This document shows, piece by piece, positions 32,414-40,818 of a stretch of 42,192 nucleotides of DNA. The stretch is from Solirubrobacterales bacterium (lineage in GTDB: Bacteria; Actinomycetota; Thermoleophilia; Solirubrobacterales; Solirubrobacteraceae). Location of the stretch: positions 1-42,192 of the forward strand of contig JAFAWR010000385.1 in assembly GCA_019241635.1 (NCBI GenBank), written 5' to 3'. The notes beneath the pieces were generated by a model, which worked only from the letters and a program-made list of their open reading frames with translations, searched no databases and was not told where the DNA came from. Positions within the stretch are counted from its first letter, which is position 1; every line of letters starts with the position of its first letter. The position numbers and the translations under genes were made by a program.

Positions 32414-33426
32414 TCGAGTACCGCGCGCTCGATCGCGGCCAGCTCGGGATCGCACGGCACTACGGCGCCGGCGTGCTCGAGCGCGGTCTGCGGATCCTTC
32501 AGGCCGTGGCCGGTGAGCACGCAAACCACCCGGCGGACGCCCTCGCCGGCGCCGTGGGTGAGCAGACCGGCCACGCTGGCCGCCGAGGCGGGCTCGCAGA
32601 ACACGCCCTCGGTGGAGGCCAGGAAGCGATAGGCGGTGAGGATCTCGGCATCGGTCACGGCCCGGACCGCGCCACCGCTCGAGGTCATCGCGTTCATCGC
32701 CTCCTCCCACCGCGCCGGATTGCCGATCCGGATCGCGCTGGCCACCGTCTCGGGGTGCTCGACCGGCTTGCCGTGCACGAGCGGCGCGGCGCCCGCGGCC
32801 TGGAAACCGCACATGCGCGGCGCGTATCCAAGCTCCTGGAAGCCCTTCCAGAACGAGGTGATGTTGCCGGCGTTGCCGACCGGGATGCACAGCGCGTCGA
32901 GCTCACCGGCCAGCGCCTCGACGATCTCGAACGCCGCGGTCTTCTGGCCCTCGATCCGGAAGTCGTTGACCGAGTTGACCAGCGAGATCGGGTGGCGTTC
33001 GACCAACTGCCGGACGAGCTTCAGCGCCTCGTCGAAGTTGCCCCGCAGGGCGACCACGCGCGCCCCGTGCATGAGCGCCTGGGCGAGCTTGCCGGTGGCG
33101 ATCTTGCCCTCGGGAACGATCACCGCGCCGCGCAGCCCGGCGCGGGCAGCGTAGGCGGCGGCCGACGCGGCGGTGTTGCCGGTCGAGGCGCAGATCACCG
33201 CTTGCGCGCCCTCGCGGACGGCTGCCGACACCGCGCAGGTCATGCCGCGATCCTTGAACGAGCCGGTGGGGTTGGCGCCCTCGATCTTCAGCCACACCTC
33301 CACGCCGGCCTTCTCCGATAGGCGCTCGGCCAGGATCAGCGGTGTCGAGCCCTCCTCGAGCGAGACGACTGGGTCCTCTGGGGCGAACGGCAGTCGGTCG
33401 CGGTAGCGCTCGATGATCCCCGGCAT
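32410..33426 (-). CDS. thrC: Threonine synthase
   Basis: A 338-residue PLP enzyme that converts O-phosphohomoserine to threonine. The PLP Lys is residue 58 in [31 protein letters not shown] is the phosphate-binding Ser/Thr-Gly-Asn loop, and VPVGNAGN-type sequence appears as [17 protein letters not shown]. The length fits the short class of bacterial threonine synthases. It begins with ATG 33426, 42 bp after the quinone oxidoreductase gene, and overlaps thrB. No leader peptide or riboswitch is seen in front of it. Confidence 0.96.
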   Translation of the reverse strand: MPGIIERYRDRLPFAPEDPVVSLEEGSTPLILAERLSEKAGVEVWLKIEGANPTGSFKDRGMTCAVSAAVREGAQAVICASTGNTAASAAAYAARAGLRGAVIVPEGKIATGKLAQALMHGARVVALRGNFDEALKLVRQLVERHPISLVNSVNDFRIEGQKTAAFEIVEALAGELDALCIPVGNAGNITSFWKGFQELGYAPRMCGFQAAGAAPLVHGKPVEHPETVASAIRIGNPARWEEAMNAMTSSGGAVRAVTDAEILTAYRFLASTEGVFCEPASAASVAGLLTHGAGEGVRRVVCVLTGHGLKDPQTALEHAGAVVPCDPELAAIERAVLE

Positions 33427-33468
33427 GGTCGTGAGGAGAATGTCAGAGGAGCGTACGCCGGCGCACGC

Positions 33469-34458
33469 TTACGGCACTACGTCGAGCACGACCTTGCCGG
33501 TCGCCCCGCGTCCGTCGATCAGCTCGAGCGCGTCGGCGGCCTGCTCGAGCGGGAAGCGCGCCCCCACGATCGGCCGCACGGATCCATCGGCGATCAGGCG
33601 GTCGATCGCCTCGCCGATCTCGACGTTCAGACCCGGCTTGGACAGGACGTAGGCCCCCCAGCCGGCCCCGATCACCTCGGTGTTGTTCAGCAGCAGCCGG
33701 TTGACCCGCACCTCGGGAATGGAGCCACCGGTGAAGCCGACCACGATCACCCGTCCGCCCTCGCGCAGCGAGCGCAGGCTGTCGGTGAAGCGGTCTCCCC
33801 CCACCGGATCGATCACGACATCGACGCCGCCGCCGGAGATCTCCTTCGCCTGGTCCTTCCAGGCACCGTCGCTGCGCACCACCTCATCGGCGCCGGCCTC
33901 GCGCGCCACCCGCTCCTTTTCGTCGCTCGACACGACAGCGATCGTCCGCGCTCCCAGACCCCGGGCGATCTGCAGCGACGCGGTCCCCACTCCGCCCGCC
34001 GCCCCGTGCACGAGCACCGTCTCGCCCTCGGTGAGGCGGCCGCGGGTCTTCAGTGAGAAGTAGGCGGTGTGGTAGTTGAGCACCAGGCCCGCGCCCTGGG
34101 CGAATTCGAGCTCGTCGGGCAGCTTGAAGGTGAAGTGCGCCGGCGCGACGGCAACCTCGGCCCAGCCGCCGAGCATGCAGAAGGAGGCCACCCGATCGCC
34201 GGGCTTCACCCGTGCGTCGTCGGGGGCGGAGCGCACCACGCCCGCCACCTCGCTGCCCGGCGTGAACGGCACCTCGGGCTTGACCTGGTACTCGCCGCGC
34301 GTCTGGAGCACCTCGGGGAACGAGACGCCCGCCGCGTGGACCTCGACCACCACCCCCTGCCCGGGGGTGGAGGGATGGCTCGCCTCCGGCTCGGGGACGT
34401 CGACCACCCGCAACGCATCGCGCGGGCCGCTCAGCTCGACGATCTGGACCGCCTTCAT
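33469..34458 (-). CDS. NADPH:quinone oxidoreductase family protein (zinc-independent MDR)
   Basis: A 329-residue medium-chain dehydrogenase/reductase of the quinone oxidoreductase type. It lacks the catalytic zinc ligands of alcohol dehydrogenases. The N-terminal GroES-like half has VVVEVHAAGVSFPEVLQTRGEYQ and FTPGSEVAGVV. The nucleotide-binding half has VLVHGAAGGVGTASLQIARGLGA (the AAGGVG motif of the class) and DPVGGDRFTDSLRSL. NADPH is the usual cofactor, but the true substrate is not visible. The gene sits 12 bp after hom and 42 bp before thrC, so it is within the threonine operon, where no quinone reductase is needed by the known pathway. Confidence 0.9.
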   Translation of the reverse strand: MKAVQIVELSGPRDALRVVDVPEPEASHPSTPGQGVVVEVHAAGVSFPEVLQTRGEYQVKPEVPFTPGSEVAGVVRSAPDDARVKPGDRVASFCMLGGWAEVAVAPAHFTFKLPDELEFAQGAGLVLNYHTAYFSLKTRGRLTEGETVLVHGAAGGVGTASLQIARGLGARTIAVVSSDEKERVAREAGADEVVRSDGAWKDQAKEISGGGVDVVIDPVGGDRFTDSLRSLREGGRVIVVGFTGGSIPEVRVNRLLLNNTEVIGAGWGAYVLSKPGLNVEIGEAIDRLIADGSVRPIVGARFPLEQAADALELIDGRGATGKVVLDVVP

Positions 34459-34470
34459 CGGCGCGCCAGC

Positions 34471-35700
34471 CTAGCCGAACTCCTCTTCGAGCACCCGGAT
34501 GGCCCGTGGCGGCGCCCTGAGCACGTCGAGGCCCGCGAGCGCGGCCATCGCCTCGGTGAAGCGCGACTCGAGCACCGGGTGCACGACCATGACCAGGCGC
34601 GCCTGTGCGCCCAGCCCGCGCTGCACGACCGACTTGACCGACACGTCCTGCTCGGCCAGCACCTGCGCCACCGTGGCCAGCACGCCCGGCTGATCGGCGA
34701 CCTCGAGGTGCAGGTAGAACGCCGAGACCACGTCGCCGACGATCTCGAGGACCCGCGAGGTGGGCGGGGTGGAGGCCGGCGGGATCATCGCGCTGATCAC
34801 GTCGCCGAGCACCGCGCTGGCCGTCTGGGGGCCGCCGGCGCCCGGTCCGGACATGGTGATCTCGGTGATCGCCTCGGATTCGACCGTGACCGCGTTGAAC
34901 GGACCGCTCACCGAGGCGAGGGGGTGGCCCGGGTACAGGAAGGCCGGGTGCACGCGCACCGAGAGGCCCGAGCCGACCCGCTCCGCGGTGCCGATCAGCT
35001 TGAGCTGGAGGCCCAGCTCGTCCGCGTAGGCCAGATCGTCGGGCTGGATGTGCTCGATCCCTTCGTAGCGCACCTGACTCAGAGAGACGGGCGTGTCGAA
35101 GGCCAGCCGGGCCAGGATCGCCATCTTGGCCGCCGCGTCGCGGCCGTCGACGTCCTCGGATGGATCGGCCTCGGCGTAGCCCAGCCGCTGCGCCTCGGCC
35201 AGCGCTTCGGGGAAGGTCATCCCGACCCGCGCCATCTCGGTCAGGATGAAGTTCGTGGTGCCGTTGACGATCCCGTGCACCCGCTCGATCGTGGCCCCCG
35301 CCAGCGCCTCCTGGAGGACCCGGATGACCGGCACCACGCCGGCCACGGCGCCCTCGAAGCGGAGCTGAACGCCGCACACGCGCGCGCACTCCCAGAGCTC
35401 CTCGCCGTGCTGGGAGAGCAGCTGCTTGTTCGCGGTGACCACGTGCCGCCCCGCCCGCATGGCCTCGAGCAGATACGTGCGGGTCGGGTCGATCCCGCCC
35501 ATCAGCTCGACGATCAGGTCAGACCCTTCCAGGATCTCCTTAAAGGACCCGGAGCGCCGCGTCATCACCCCGGACAGCTCGGGTCGCAGTCCGGTCAGCC
35601 GCTCGATCCGGTCCGCGTGCAGAGGCAGCATCGTCGCGAACGCGCCGCCCACTGTGCCGTGGCCGAGCAACCCGACGCGGAACACGCCGTCAGCCGACAT
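34471..35700 (-). CDS. hom: Homoserine dehydrogenase
   Basis: A 409-residue NAD(P)H-dependent enzyme reducing aspartate semialdehyde to homoserine. The N-terminal Rossmann motif is VGLLGHGTVGGAFATML, the substrate region VVTANKQLLSQHGEELWECAR, and GIVNGTTNFILTEMARVGMTF with SEDVDGRDAAAKMAILARLAF carry the catalytic and conserved residues. The C-terminal 80 residues are an ACT domain (FYLHLEVADQPGVLATVAQVLAEQ), the usual site of threonine feedback inhibition. Start ATG 35698-35700 lies 11 nt before the lysA stop, so the two overlap. Confidence 0.96.
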   Translation of the reverse strand: MSADGVFRVGLLGHGTVGGAFATMLPLHADRIERLTGLRPELSGVMTRRSGSFKEILEGSDLIVELMGGIDPTRTYLLEAMRAGRHVVTANKQLLSQHGEELWECARVCGVQLRFEGAVAGVVPVIRVLQEALAGATIERVHGIVNGTTNFILTEMARVGMTFPEALAEAQRLGYAEADPSEDVDGRDAAAKMAILARLAFDTPVSLSQVRYEGIEHIQPDDLAYADELGLQLKLIGTAERVGSGLSVRVHPAFLYPGHPLASVSGPFNAVTVESEAITEITMSGPGAGGPQTASAVLGDVISAMIPPASTPPTSRVLEIVGDVVSAFYLHLEVADQPGVLATVAQVLAEQDVSVKSVVQRGLGAQARLVMVVHPVLESRFTEAMAALAGLDVLRAPPRAIRVLEEEFG

Positions 35701-36958
35701 CGCGTCCCGCCAGGTCCCCGTAGGTCTCGCGCCGCACCACCACTCGAGCCTCCCCGTCACGGCAGAAGACGACCGGCGGGCGCGGGACGCCGTTGTAGTT
35801 GTTGGCCAGCGAGTAGCCGTAGGCGCCGGTCACCGGGGTGGCGATCACCTCGCCGGGGACCGGGTCGGCCAGGAACGCCTCGCGCACGACGACGTCGCCG
35901 GACTCGCAGTGCTTGCCGGCGATCCGGCAGAGCTCTCCGCCGTCGCCGGGCGATGCCCGGTCCGCGATCAACGCCTCGTAGCGCGAGCCGTAGAGCATCG
36001 GCCGCAGGTTGTCCGACATGCCACCGTCGACCGCCACCCAGGTCGAGACGTTTCGCTTGACCGTCTGCACGGTGTACAGGGTGACGGCCGAATTGGCCAC
36101 CAGCGCGCGCCCGGGCTCGAGCAGCAGCCGCACGTCGCGCCCGAGCTCGGCGTGCACGGTCGAAACCACCGCGTCAACGTAGTCCTCGATGGCCGGCGGG
36201 CGATCGGAGGCCAGGTACGCCACCCCCAGCCCGCCTCCGACGTTGTAGACCGGGAACTTGCCCAGCCCCGCCAGCGTGCGCACCGCGGCGCGGAATGGAT
36301 CGAGCGAGAGCAGCTGGGAGCCGATGTGGAAATGCAGCCCGACCAGCTTCAGGTGCGGCGCGCCGGACAGCCGCTCGATGGCCACCCGGGCGTCCACCGG
36401 CGCGAAACCGAACTTCGAGTCGGTCTGCCCGGTGGAGATCGCGTGGTGGGTGTCGCCGGCCACCCCCGGCGTGATCCGGATCAGCACCTCCTGCCGGCGT
36501 CCCAGCTCAGCCGCCACCCGCTCGAGCCGGTCGAGTTCGTGCAGCGAGTCGATCACGATGTGCCCGACGCCGGTCTCGAGCGCCTCGCGGAGCTCGGCGG
36601 TCGACTTGGCGTTCCCGTGGAAGTAGATCCGGGCCGGATCGAACCCGCCCCGCAGGGCCAGGAACAGCTCGCCGCCCGAGGCCACGTCGCAGGCCAGTCC
36701 CTCCTCGGCCAGAAGGCGGTATACCGCGGTGCAGGGAAAGGCCTTGGAGGCGAACAGCACGTCGAAGTCCTCGTGGCGGGCGCTCAGGGCCTCCAGGAAA
36801 GCGCGCGCTCGTGCGCGTATGTCGTCCTCGGCGACCACGTAGGCCGGCGTACCGAACTCCCGGGCCAGCTCGACCGCGTCGCAGCCTCCGATCTCCAGGC
36901 GCCCCTGCTCGTTGACCCGAGAGCCGAGCGGAAACACATGCGAGATCGTCGAGGTCAT
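35690..36958 (-). CDS. lysA: Diaminopimelate decarboxylase
   Basis: A 422-residue PLP-dependent decarboxylase for the last step of lysine synthesis. The PLP Lys is residue 72 in VLFASKAFPC. GLHFHIGSQ, VGGGLGV and LLEPGRALVANSA are the phosphate- and PLP-binding blocks of alanine racemase fold III, and KHCESGDVV contains the Cys that completes the active site across the dimer. YGYSLANNYNGVPRPPVV is the C-terminal signature. I chose ATG 36958; a GTG three codons upstream (36967) is possible. First gene of the aspartate-family operon, divergent from an alpha/beta hydrolase. Confidence 0.95.
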   Translation of the reverse strand: MTSTISHVFPLGSRVNEQGRLEIGGCDAVELAREFGTPAYVVAEDDIRARARAFLEALSARHEDFDVLFASKAFPCTAVYRLLAEEGLACDVASGGELFLALRGGFDPARIYFHGNAKSTAELREALETGVGHIVIDSLHELDRLERVAAELGRRQEVLIRITPGVAGDTHHAISTGQTDSKFGFAPVDARVAIERLSGAPHLKLVGLHFHIGSQLLSLDPFRAAVRTLAGLGKFPVYNVGGGLGVAYLASDRPPAIEDYVDAVVSTVHAELGRDVRLLLEPGRALVANSAVTLYTVQTVKRNVSTWVAVDGGMSDNLRPMLYGSRYEALIADRASPGDGGELCRIAGKHCESGDVVVREAFLADPVPGEVIATPVTGAYGYSLANNYNGVPRPPVVFCRDGEARVVVRRETYGDLAGRDVG

Positions 36959-36992
36959 GGCGCTCACGTTCGGCGGCCGATCATGCCAAAAC

Positions 36993-37018
36993 CGGTGCGT
37001 GCGATCATCGGTGCGTGC
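36993..37018. repeat. 16-bp-spaced direct repeat at the hydrolase start
   Basis: CGGTGCGTGC occurs at 36993-37002 and 37009-37018 with GATCAT between, and another GATCAT lies upstream near 36980. The second copy overlaps the GTG start of the hydrolase. In this 56-bp divergent region it could be an operator for the hydrolase, lysA or both. Confidence 0.45.
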
Positions 37019-37749
37019 CTCGCCCCCGCCCGGTCACGGTCGCGAAGCCCACCGAGCTCGGGGTTCACGATGGCCTGTCCTACTCGCTCTGGCTGCCCAA
37101 CGCCGGACCCGCCGCGCGGGCCGGCGTGGTCGTGCTCCACGGCGCCGGTTCGTGCAAGGAGAACCATCACGATTTCGCCCGGGCCGCCATCGCCAGCGAC
37201 CTCGCCGCGCTCGTCTTCGACCAGCGCGGCCATGGCGAGAGCGGGGGCGCGATGGACGGCCGCGCCGTCGCGGACGTTGTCGCGATGGCCGCCCTCCTGC
37301 GCACCCGGCTCGGAGACGGACAAGCGCCGATCGCGCTCCGCGGCTCGAGCATGGGCGGCTACCTGTCGATCGTCTCGGCCGCCGTCGCCAGGGCCCGCGC
37401 GGTGGTGGCCATCTGCCCGGCCAGCGCCGAAGGCCTGCGCCGGGGTCTCACCGAGGGCCGCTTCAGCTTCGAGGCCGACCAGGCCGCCGTTCACGCCTTC
37501 CTGACCGACCACGACGAGCGCGAGGCGATGGCCGCCCTCGAGATCCCGGTGCTCCTCCTGCACGCCGACGGAGATGAGCAGGTCCCGGTCGAGCACTCGC
37601 GCGAGCTCGCGCGGCTCGCCCGCTCCCCGCGCAGCCGGCTGATCGCCGTACCCGGTGGCCATCACCGCTCGGTCCAGCATGACCCGGATCTCCAGGCGGC
37701 GAGCCTTCGCTTCCTGGCCCGAGCGCTCGTTGGGGAGGACGGCGCCTAG
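37015..37749 (+). CDS. Alpha/beta hydrolase
   Basis: A 244-residue serine hydrolase of the alpha/beta fold, close to dienelactone hydrolase or acylaminoacyl peptidase types. VVVLHGAGSCKENHHDFARA is the oxyanion region, VFDQRGHGESGG the strand-4 loop, and ALRGSSMGGYLSIVSAAVA the nucleophile elbow with the active Ser in GSSMGG. The likely acid is Asp in LLHADGDEQVP and the His is in PGGHHRSV. There is no signal peptide, so it is cytoplasmic. The substrate is unknown. Start is GTG 37015. Its TAG stop forms a CTAG with the facing gene's stop. Confidence 0.88.
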   Translation: MPRPRPVTVAKPTELGVHDGLSYSLWLPNAGPAARAGVVVLHGAGSCKENHHDFARAAIASDLAALVFDQRGHGESGGAMDGRAVADVVAMAALLRTRLGDGQAPIALRGSSMGGYLSIVSAAVARARAVVAICPASAEGLRRGLTEGRFSFEADQAAVHAFLTDHDEREAMAALEIPVLLLHADGDEQVPVEHSRELARLARSPRSRLIAVPGGHHRSVQHDPDLQAASLRFLARALVGEDGA

Positions 37750-38468
37750 TGGTCCGTGGAGCCCGAGAGCGCGCCGGCGATCGTCTGGGAGACGCCCGTG
37801 ACGGTCTGGGCCGCCCCGGAGCCGATGCTGTTCACCGCGCCGCCAACCGCCGGGCTCACCTGACCGGCCGCGCCGGACACGGCCCCGGTCGTCCGCTTGA
37901 CCACCGAGCCGACCTGCTTGCCCGTCGCCGAGATCGCGCCCCCGAGTGCGCCCGTGGTCTGCCTGATCACCGGCTGGACGGGTTGCGTCGGTCCTGACCC
38001 GCTGCCAGCCGGGGCAGGCGCCGGGGCGACCGTCGAGCCGCACCCGCCGGCCGCACACGAGTTGGTCGAGCCTGCGCCCGCGCCTGAGCTCCCGGTGGGG
38101 ATCGTGGTCGACACCGGTCGCCCGATCGAACGCTGCCGCCCGGCCCTACCGGACCGTCCGCCGCCCGGTGCCCCGGCGGTTGCGCCAGGCACCGCGCCGG
38201 CACCCGCGCCCGCACCGGCCGCCGGGGTGGCCACGAACAGCGCCAGGCGCCGGCTGGACGATGAACCCGTCGCCGCGGTCGGACTCGGGGAGACGACCAC
38301 CTCTCCGGGGGAGGGCTGGGCGGCCACGTGCGGCCAGCCGCGGAAGGCGACCAGGGCGCTCGCCAGCACGAACATCAGCACCGCGCCGGCCAGCAGCGAG
38401 CCCGAGGTGCCGAATCCCGGCAGGTATCCGCGCGCCGCGCGCGCCAACCCCACCACTCGACTGGCCAT
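37746..38468 (-). CDS. Low-complexity single-pass membrane protein, unknown function
   Basis: A 240-residue protein with one transmembrane helix (GSLLAGAVLMFVLASALVAF) near the N-terminus. The rest is presumably outside and is built of Ala, Gly, Ser, Thr and Pro. It has Pro/Gly-rich linkers, a CAAGGCG motif near the middle, and a C-terminal third with a repeated pattern (TTGALGGAISATGKQVGSVV, then TTGAVSGAAGQVSPAVGGAV). This could form amphipathic helices or beta structures. I recognise no family. ATG 38468 is chosen; a GTG 18 nt upstream is possible. It is divergent from htpX and may share envelope regulation. Confidence 0.65.
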   Translation of the reverse strand: MASRVVGLARAARGYLPGFGTSGSLLAGAVLMFVLASALVAFRGWPHVAAQPSPGEVVVSPSPTAATGSSSSRRLALFVATPAAGAGAGAGAVPGATAGAPGGGRSGRAGRQRSIGRPVSTTIPTGSSGAGAGSTNSCAAGGCGSTVAPAPAPAGSGSGPTQPVQPVIRQTTGALGGAISATGKQVGSVVKRTTGAVSGAAGQVSPAVGGAVNSIGSGAAQTVTGVSQTIAGALSGSTDH

Positions 38469-38548
38469 GTCCCGCGGTGCTTGCACTTCAGGGACTCATA
38501 TTCCCCGTTCACGGCCCTCTTATCCCGTCTGTCAACATTTAACTCACC

Positions 38549-39475
38549 ATGGCTCGTCCTAACTCATTCGGCCGCGACACCGGTCTGCAGGCCCGCATGC
38601 TCATAACGCTGTTCCTGCTCGGCCTCGTGTACGCCGTGCTCGTCGCGGCGCTGATCGCCGCCGGCGCCGGCGCGGTCACGATCGCCGTGGTCGCCGCCCT
38701 GCTGTTCGCCCTTCAGCTGTTCACCTCGGACAAGATCGCGCTCTACTCGATGGGGGCCAAGGAGGTGGCGCCCAGCGATGGCCCCGACGCGCGCCGGCTA
38801 CACGCGATGATCGAGCGCCTGTGCATCCAGGCCAACCTGCCCAAGCCGCGGGTGGCCATCGCCCAGACGCCGATGCCCAACGCGTTCGCGATCGGCCGCT
38901 CGCCCAAGTCGGCCACGGTCTGCGCCACCGCGGGGATCATGCAATTGCTCGACGACGGCGAGCTCGAGGCGGTCCTCGGTCACGAGATCACTCACGTGCT
39001 CAACCGAGACGTGGTGGTCATGACCGTGGCCAGCTTCTTCGCCTCGATCGCCGCCTTCATCACCCAGTGGGGCTTCCTGTTCGGCGGTGGCTTCGGCGGC
39101 AATCGCAATAACAACAACAACGGCAACAACAACGGGTTCTTCATCGTGATCCTGGTCTCGGCCGCGGTGTATGTGATCTCGTTCCTGCTGCTGCAGGCCC
39201 TCTCGCGCTACCGCGAGTTCGCTGCCGATCGCGGCTCGGCCGTCCTCACCGGCCGCCCGAGCGCGCTGATCAGCGCGCTGATGAAGATCGACGGCCGCAT
39301 GAACGTCATCCCGACCCGCGACCTGCGGGCGGCGCCGGGCGAGCTCGCCGCGTTCTACATCTTCCCGCCCAAGGCCAAGCAGACCGTGGCGACGCTGTTC
39401 TCGACCCACCCGCCGCTCGACGCCCGGATCGCCCGGCTGCAGCGGCTCGAGGCGCAGCTCCAGGGCACCGCCTGA
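38549..39475 (+). CDS. htpX: Zinc metalloprotease HtpX
   Basis: A 308-residue M48-family membrane protease that degrades misfolded membrane proteins. Two hydrophobic segments open the protein (MLITLFLLGLVYAVLVAALI, TIAVVAALLFALQLF). The catalytic zinc site is HEITH (His145, Glu146, His149) in VLGHEITHVLNRDVVVM, with the third ligand likely Glu in RYREFAADRGSAVLTG. A second pair of helices (ASFFASIAAFITQWGFLFGG, GFFIVILVSAAVYVISFLLL) flanks an Asn-rich loop (NRNNNNNGNNNG). The FSTHPPLDARIARL motif near the end is conserved. The pspAB gene follows 7 bp downstream. Confidence 0.95.
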   Translation: MARPNSFGRDTGLQARMLITLFLLGLVYAVLVAALIAAGAGAVTIAVVAALLFALQLFTSDKIALYSMGAKEVAPSDGPDARRLHAMIERLCIQANLPKPRVAIAQTPMPNAFAIGRSPKSATVCATAGIMQLLDDGELEAVLGHEITHVLNRDVVVMTVASFFASIAAFITQWGFLFGGGFGGNRNNNNNGNNNGFFIVILVSAAVYVISFLLLQALSRYREFAADRGSAVLTGRPSALISALMKIDGRMNVIPTRDLRAAPGELAAFYIFPPKAKQTVATLFSTHPPLDARIARLQRLEAQLQGTA

Positions 39476-39482
39476 TCAGCCG

Positions 39483-40055
39483 GTGGGCTTCCTCGACGCG
39501 CTGATCGGTCGCCGCAAGCTGGCCCAGCCGGCCCCCGACCGGCTGTTTGCCATGAGCACGGCGTACGTGACCATGGAGACCGGGCTCGGGATGCGCTCTC
39601 GGGGAAGCGCGGCGATCGTCTTCCAGCCACTGGCCACAGCCGACTTCGAGTCGATCGTGCGCGACATGGAGGAGGTCGTTCGAGCCACCGCGTCGGACAG
39701 CGGGACCACCGTGGGAAGCCAGGACGACAGCTATGGGTTCCGGTGGCTGGTCCTGCGCGGCAGCGACTTCGACGACCTCGTCGTCGGGATCAACGCGGTG
39801 AGCGGCGCGCTCGAGGCCGGCGGTTACGGCGAGCGGGTCCTGTGCGCGGTGTTCGCCTTCGAGGACTCCCACCAGCGGCCCATGTACTGGATCTACAACT
39901 ACAAGCGCGGGTCGTTCTATCCGTTCGTGCCGGCGGGCGGCGCCGAGCAGCGCGACAACGAGCGCGAGCTGATCGTCAAGGCTCAGCTCGGCGGCGAGCT
40001 CCCGGTTGAGCAGGAGCTCGCCCGCTGGTTCCCGCTATGGGGCATCCCGATCTGA
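39483..40055 (+). CDS. pspAB: PspA-associated protein PspAB
   Basis: A 190-residue soluble protein whose start (MGFLDALIGRRKLAQPAPDRLFAM) and end (GSFYPFVPAGG, ELPVEQELARWFPLWGIPI) match the actinobacterial PspAB family, found beside htpX and pspA genes and thought to take part in the phage-shock envelope-stress system. The exact molecular role is not known. A start at GTG 39483 lies 7 bp after htpX, so they form an operon. It ends in a TGATCA palindrome shared with the facing DUF3618 gene. Confidence 0.85.
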   Translation: MGFLDALIGRRKLAQPAPDRLFAMSTAYVTMETGLGMRSRGSAAIVFQPLATADFESIVRDMEEVVRATASDSGTTVGSQDDSYGFRWLVLRGSDFDDLVVGINAVSGALEAGGYGERVLCAVFAFEDSHQRPMYWIYNYKRGSFYPFVPAGGAEQRDNERELIVKAQLGGELPVEQELARWFPLWGIPI

Positions 40056-40406
40056 TCAGCTTCGCTTCGTGAGCCGGCCAATCAGGAAGCCGGCCGCGAA
40101 CGCGCCCACCGCCGCCACGGGGATCGGGTTCTCCTTCGCCTTCTGGGTCGCCTGGGAGGCGCCGGAGGCGACGCTGTCCGGTGAGGTCTCGCGGGCCTTG
40201 CCGAGCAGGTCGTCCTTCTTCTGAGCCATCGACTCCTTCGTCGACTCGACCTTCTCGTGCACCCGCGCCTTGACGTCGGCCTTGGCGGCCAGCGCCTCGA
40301 CGGTGTCCCCCATCTCACGCCGGGTCTCCTCGATCTCCTCCCGGATCTGCTCGGGATCCTTGGCCTCGGTCACTGGCGTGCCTGCTGTGCCTTGGTCTTG
40401 GCCCAT
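40056..40406 (-). CDS. DUF3618 domain protein
   Basis: A 116-residue protein. Residues about 17-60 (EAKDPEQIREEIEETRREMGDTVEALAAKADVKARV) match DUF3618, a short helical domain common in Actinobacteria. A Lys/Glu-rich coiled-coil region follows. The end is a single hydrophobic helix (PIPVAAVGAFAAGFLIGRL) with a basic tail, resembling YqjD/ElaB-type tail-anchored proteins. Start ATG 40404-40406 lies within the end of the holin-family gene (overlap 37 nt). It closes the pspA-pspAA-side group of genes and may be a membrane-associated partner of that system (inference). Confidence 0.82.
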   Translation of the reverse strand: MGQDQGTAGTPVTEAKDPEQIREEIEETRREMGDTVEALAAKADVKARVHEKVESTKESMAQKKDDLLGKARETSPDSVASGASQATQKAKENPIPVAAVGAFAAGFLIGRLTKRS

Positions 40407-40798
40407 TGCACGTCCTCCTTCACGCTCTCGGTCGCCTCCTCGGGCACGGGCGGGGTCGCCTGCTGGACCTTGGTCTTGCCCTGGAGCGCCAGCACGCCGG
40501 CGATCGCGGCGAACACCACCGCGACGATCAGGGCAGCCAGCCACGCGGCCACGGCGGTGGCGAGGGCGAGGACGGCCGCCGCGGTCAGCGCGCCGAGACC
40601 GTAGAAGCCGAACGCGCCGGCGCCGCCGAACATGCCGACCCCGATGCCCGCGCGCTTGCCCTTGTAGGCGAGCTCGGCCTTGGCCAGCTCCACCTCCTGG
40701 CGGGCCAGCCGGCTCGACTGCTCGGAGAGCTGCTTGACCAGCTCAGCCAGTGACGCCTCCGAGGCGGCGCCGGCGCCGCGCTCTGTCGTGCTTGACAT
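40370..40798 (-). CDS. Phage holin family / DUF1469 membrane protein
   Basis: A 142-residue protein with an N-terminal helical part (SLAELVKQLSEQSSRLARQEVELAKAEL) and two adjacent transmembrane helices (FGFYGLGALTAAAVLALATAVAA, LAALIVAVVFAAIAGVLALQG). This is the layout of Actinobacteria-type DUF1469 proteins, labelled phage holin family though not necessarily phage-derived. The C-terminus is a charged coiled-coil-like tail that overlaps the start of the DUF3618 gene. These two families are often neighbours (established knowledge of the families). It lies 20 bp after the coiled-coil membrane gene. Confidence 0.85.
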   Translation of the reverse strand: MSSTTERGAGAASEASLAELVKQLSEQSSRLARQEVELAKAELAYKGKRAGIGVGMFGGAGAFGFYGLGALTAAAVLALATAVAAWLAALIVAVVFAAIAGVLALQGKTKVQQATPPVPEEATESVKEDVQWAKTKAQQARQ

Positions 40799-40818
40799 GT
40801 CGTCCTCCTCCCGGCAGC

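Noticed and set aside
36959-37014. Lysine riboswitch or leader peptide before lysA
   Set aside because: Only 56 bp separate lysA from the divergent gene. This is far too short for a lysine riboswitch, and no leader frame rich in Lys or Thr codons is seen.
40370-40798. Evidence of a prophage from the holin-family gene
   Set aside because: No other phage gene, integrase or attachment site is near. DUF1469 proteins occur as ordinary chromosomal genes beside DUF3618 in Actinobacteria.
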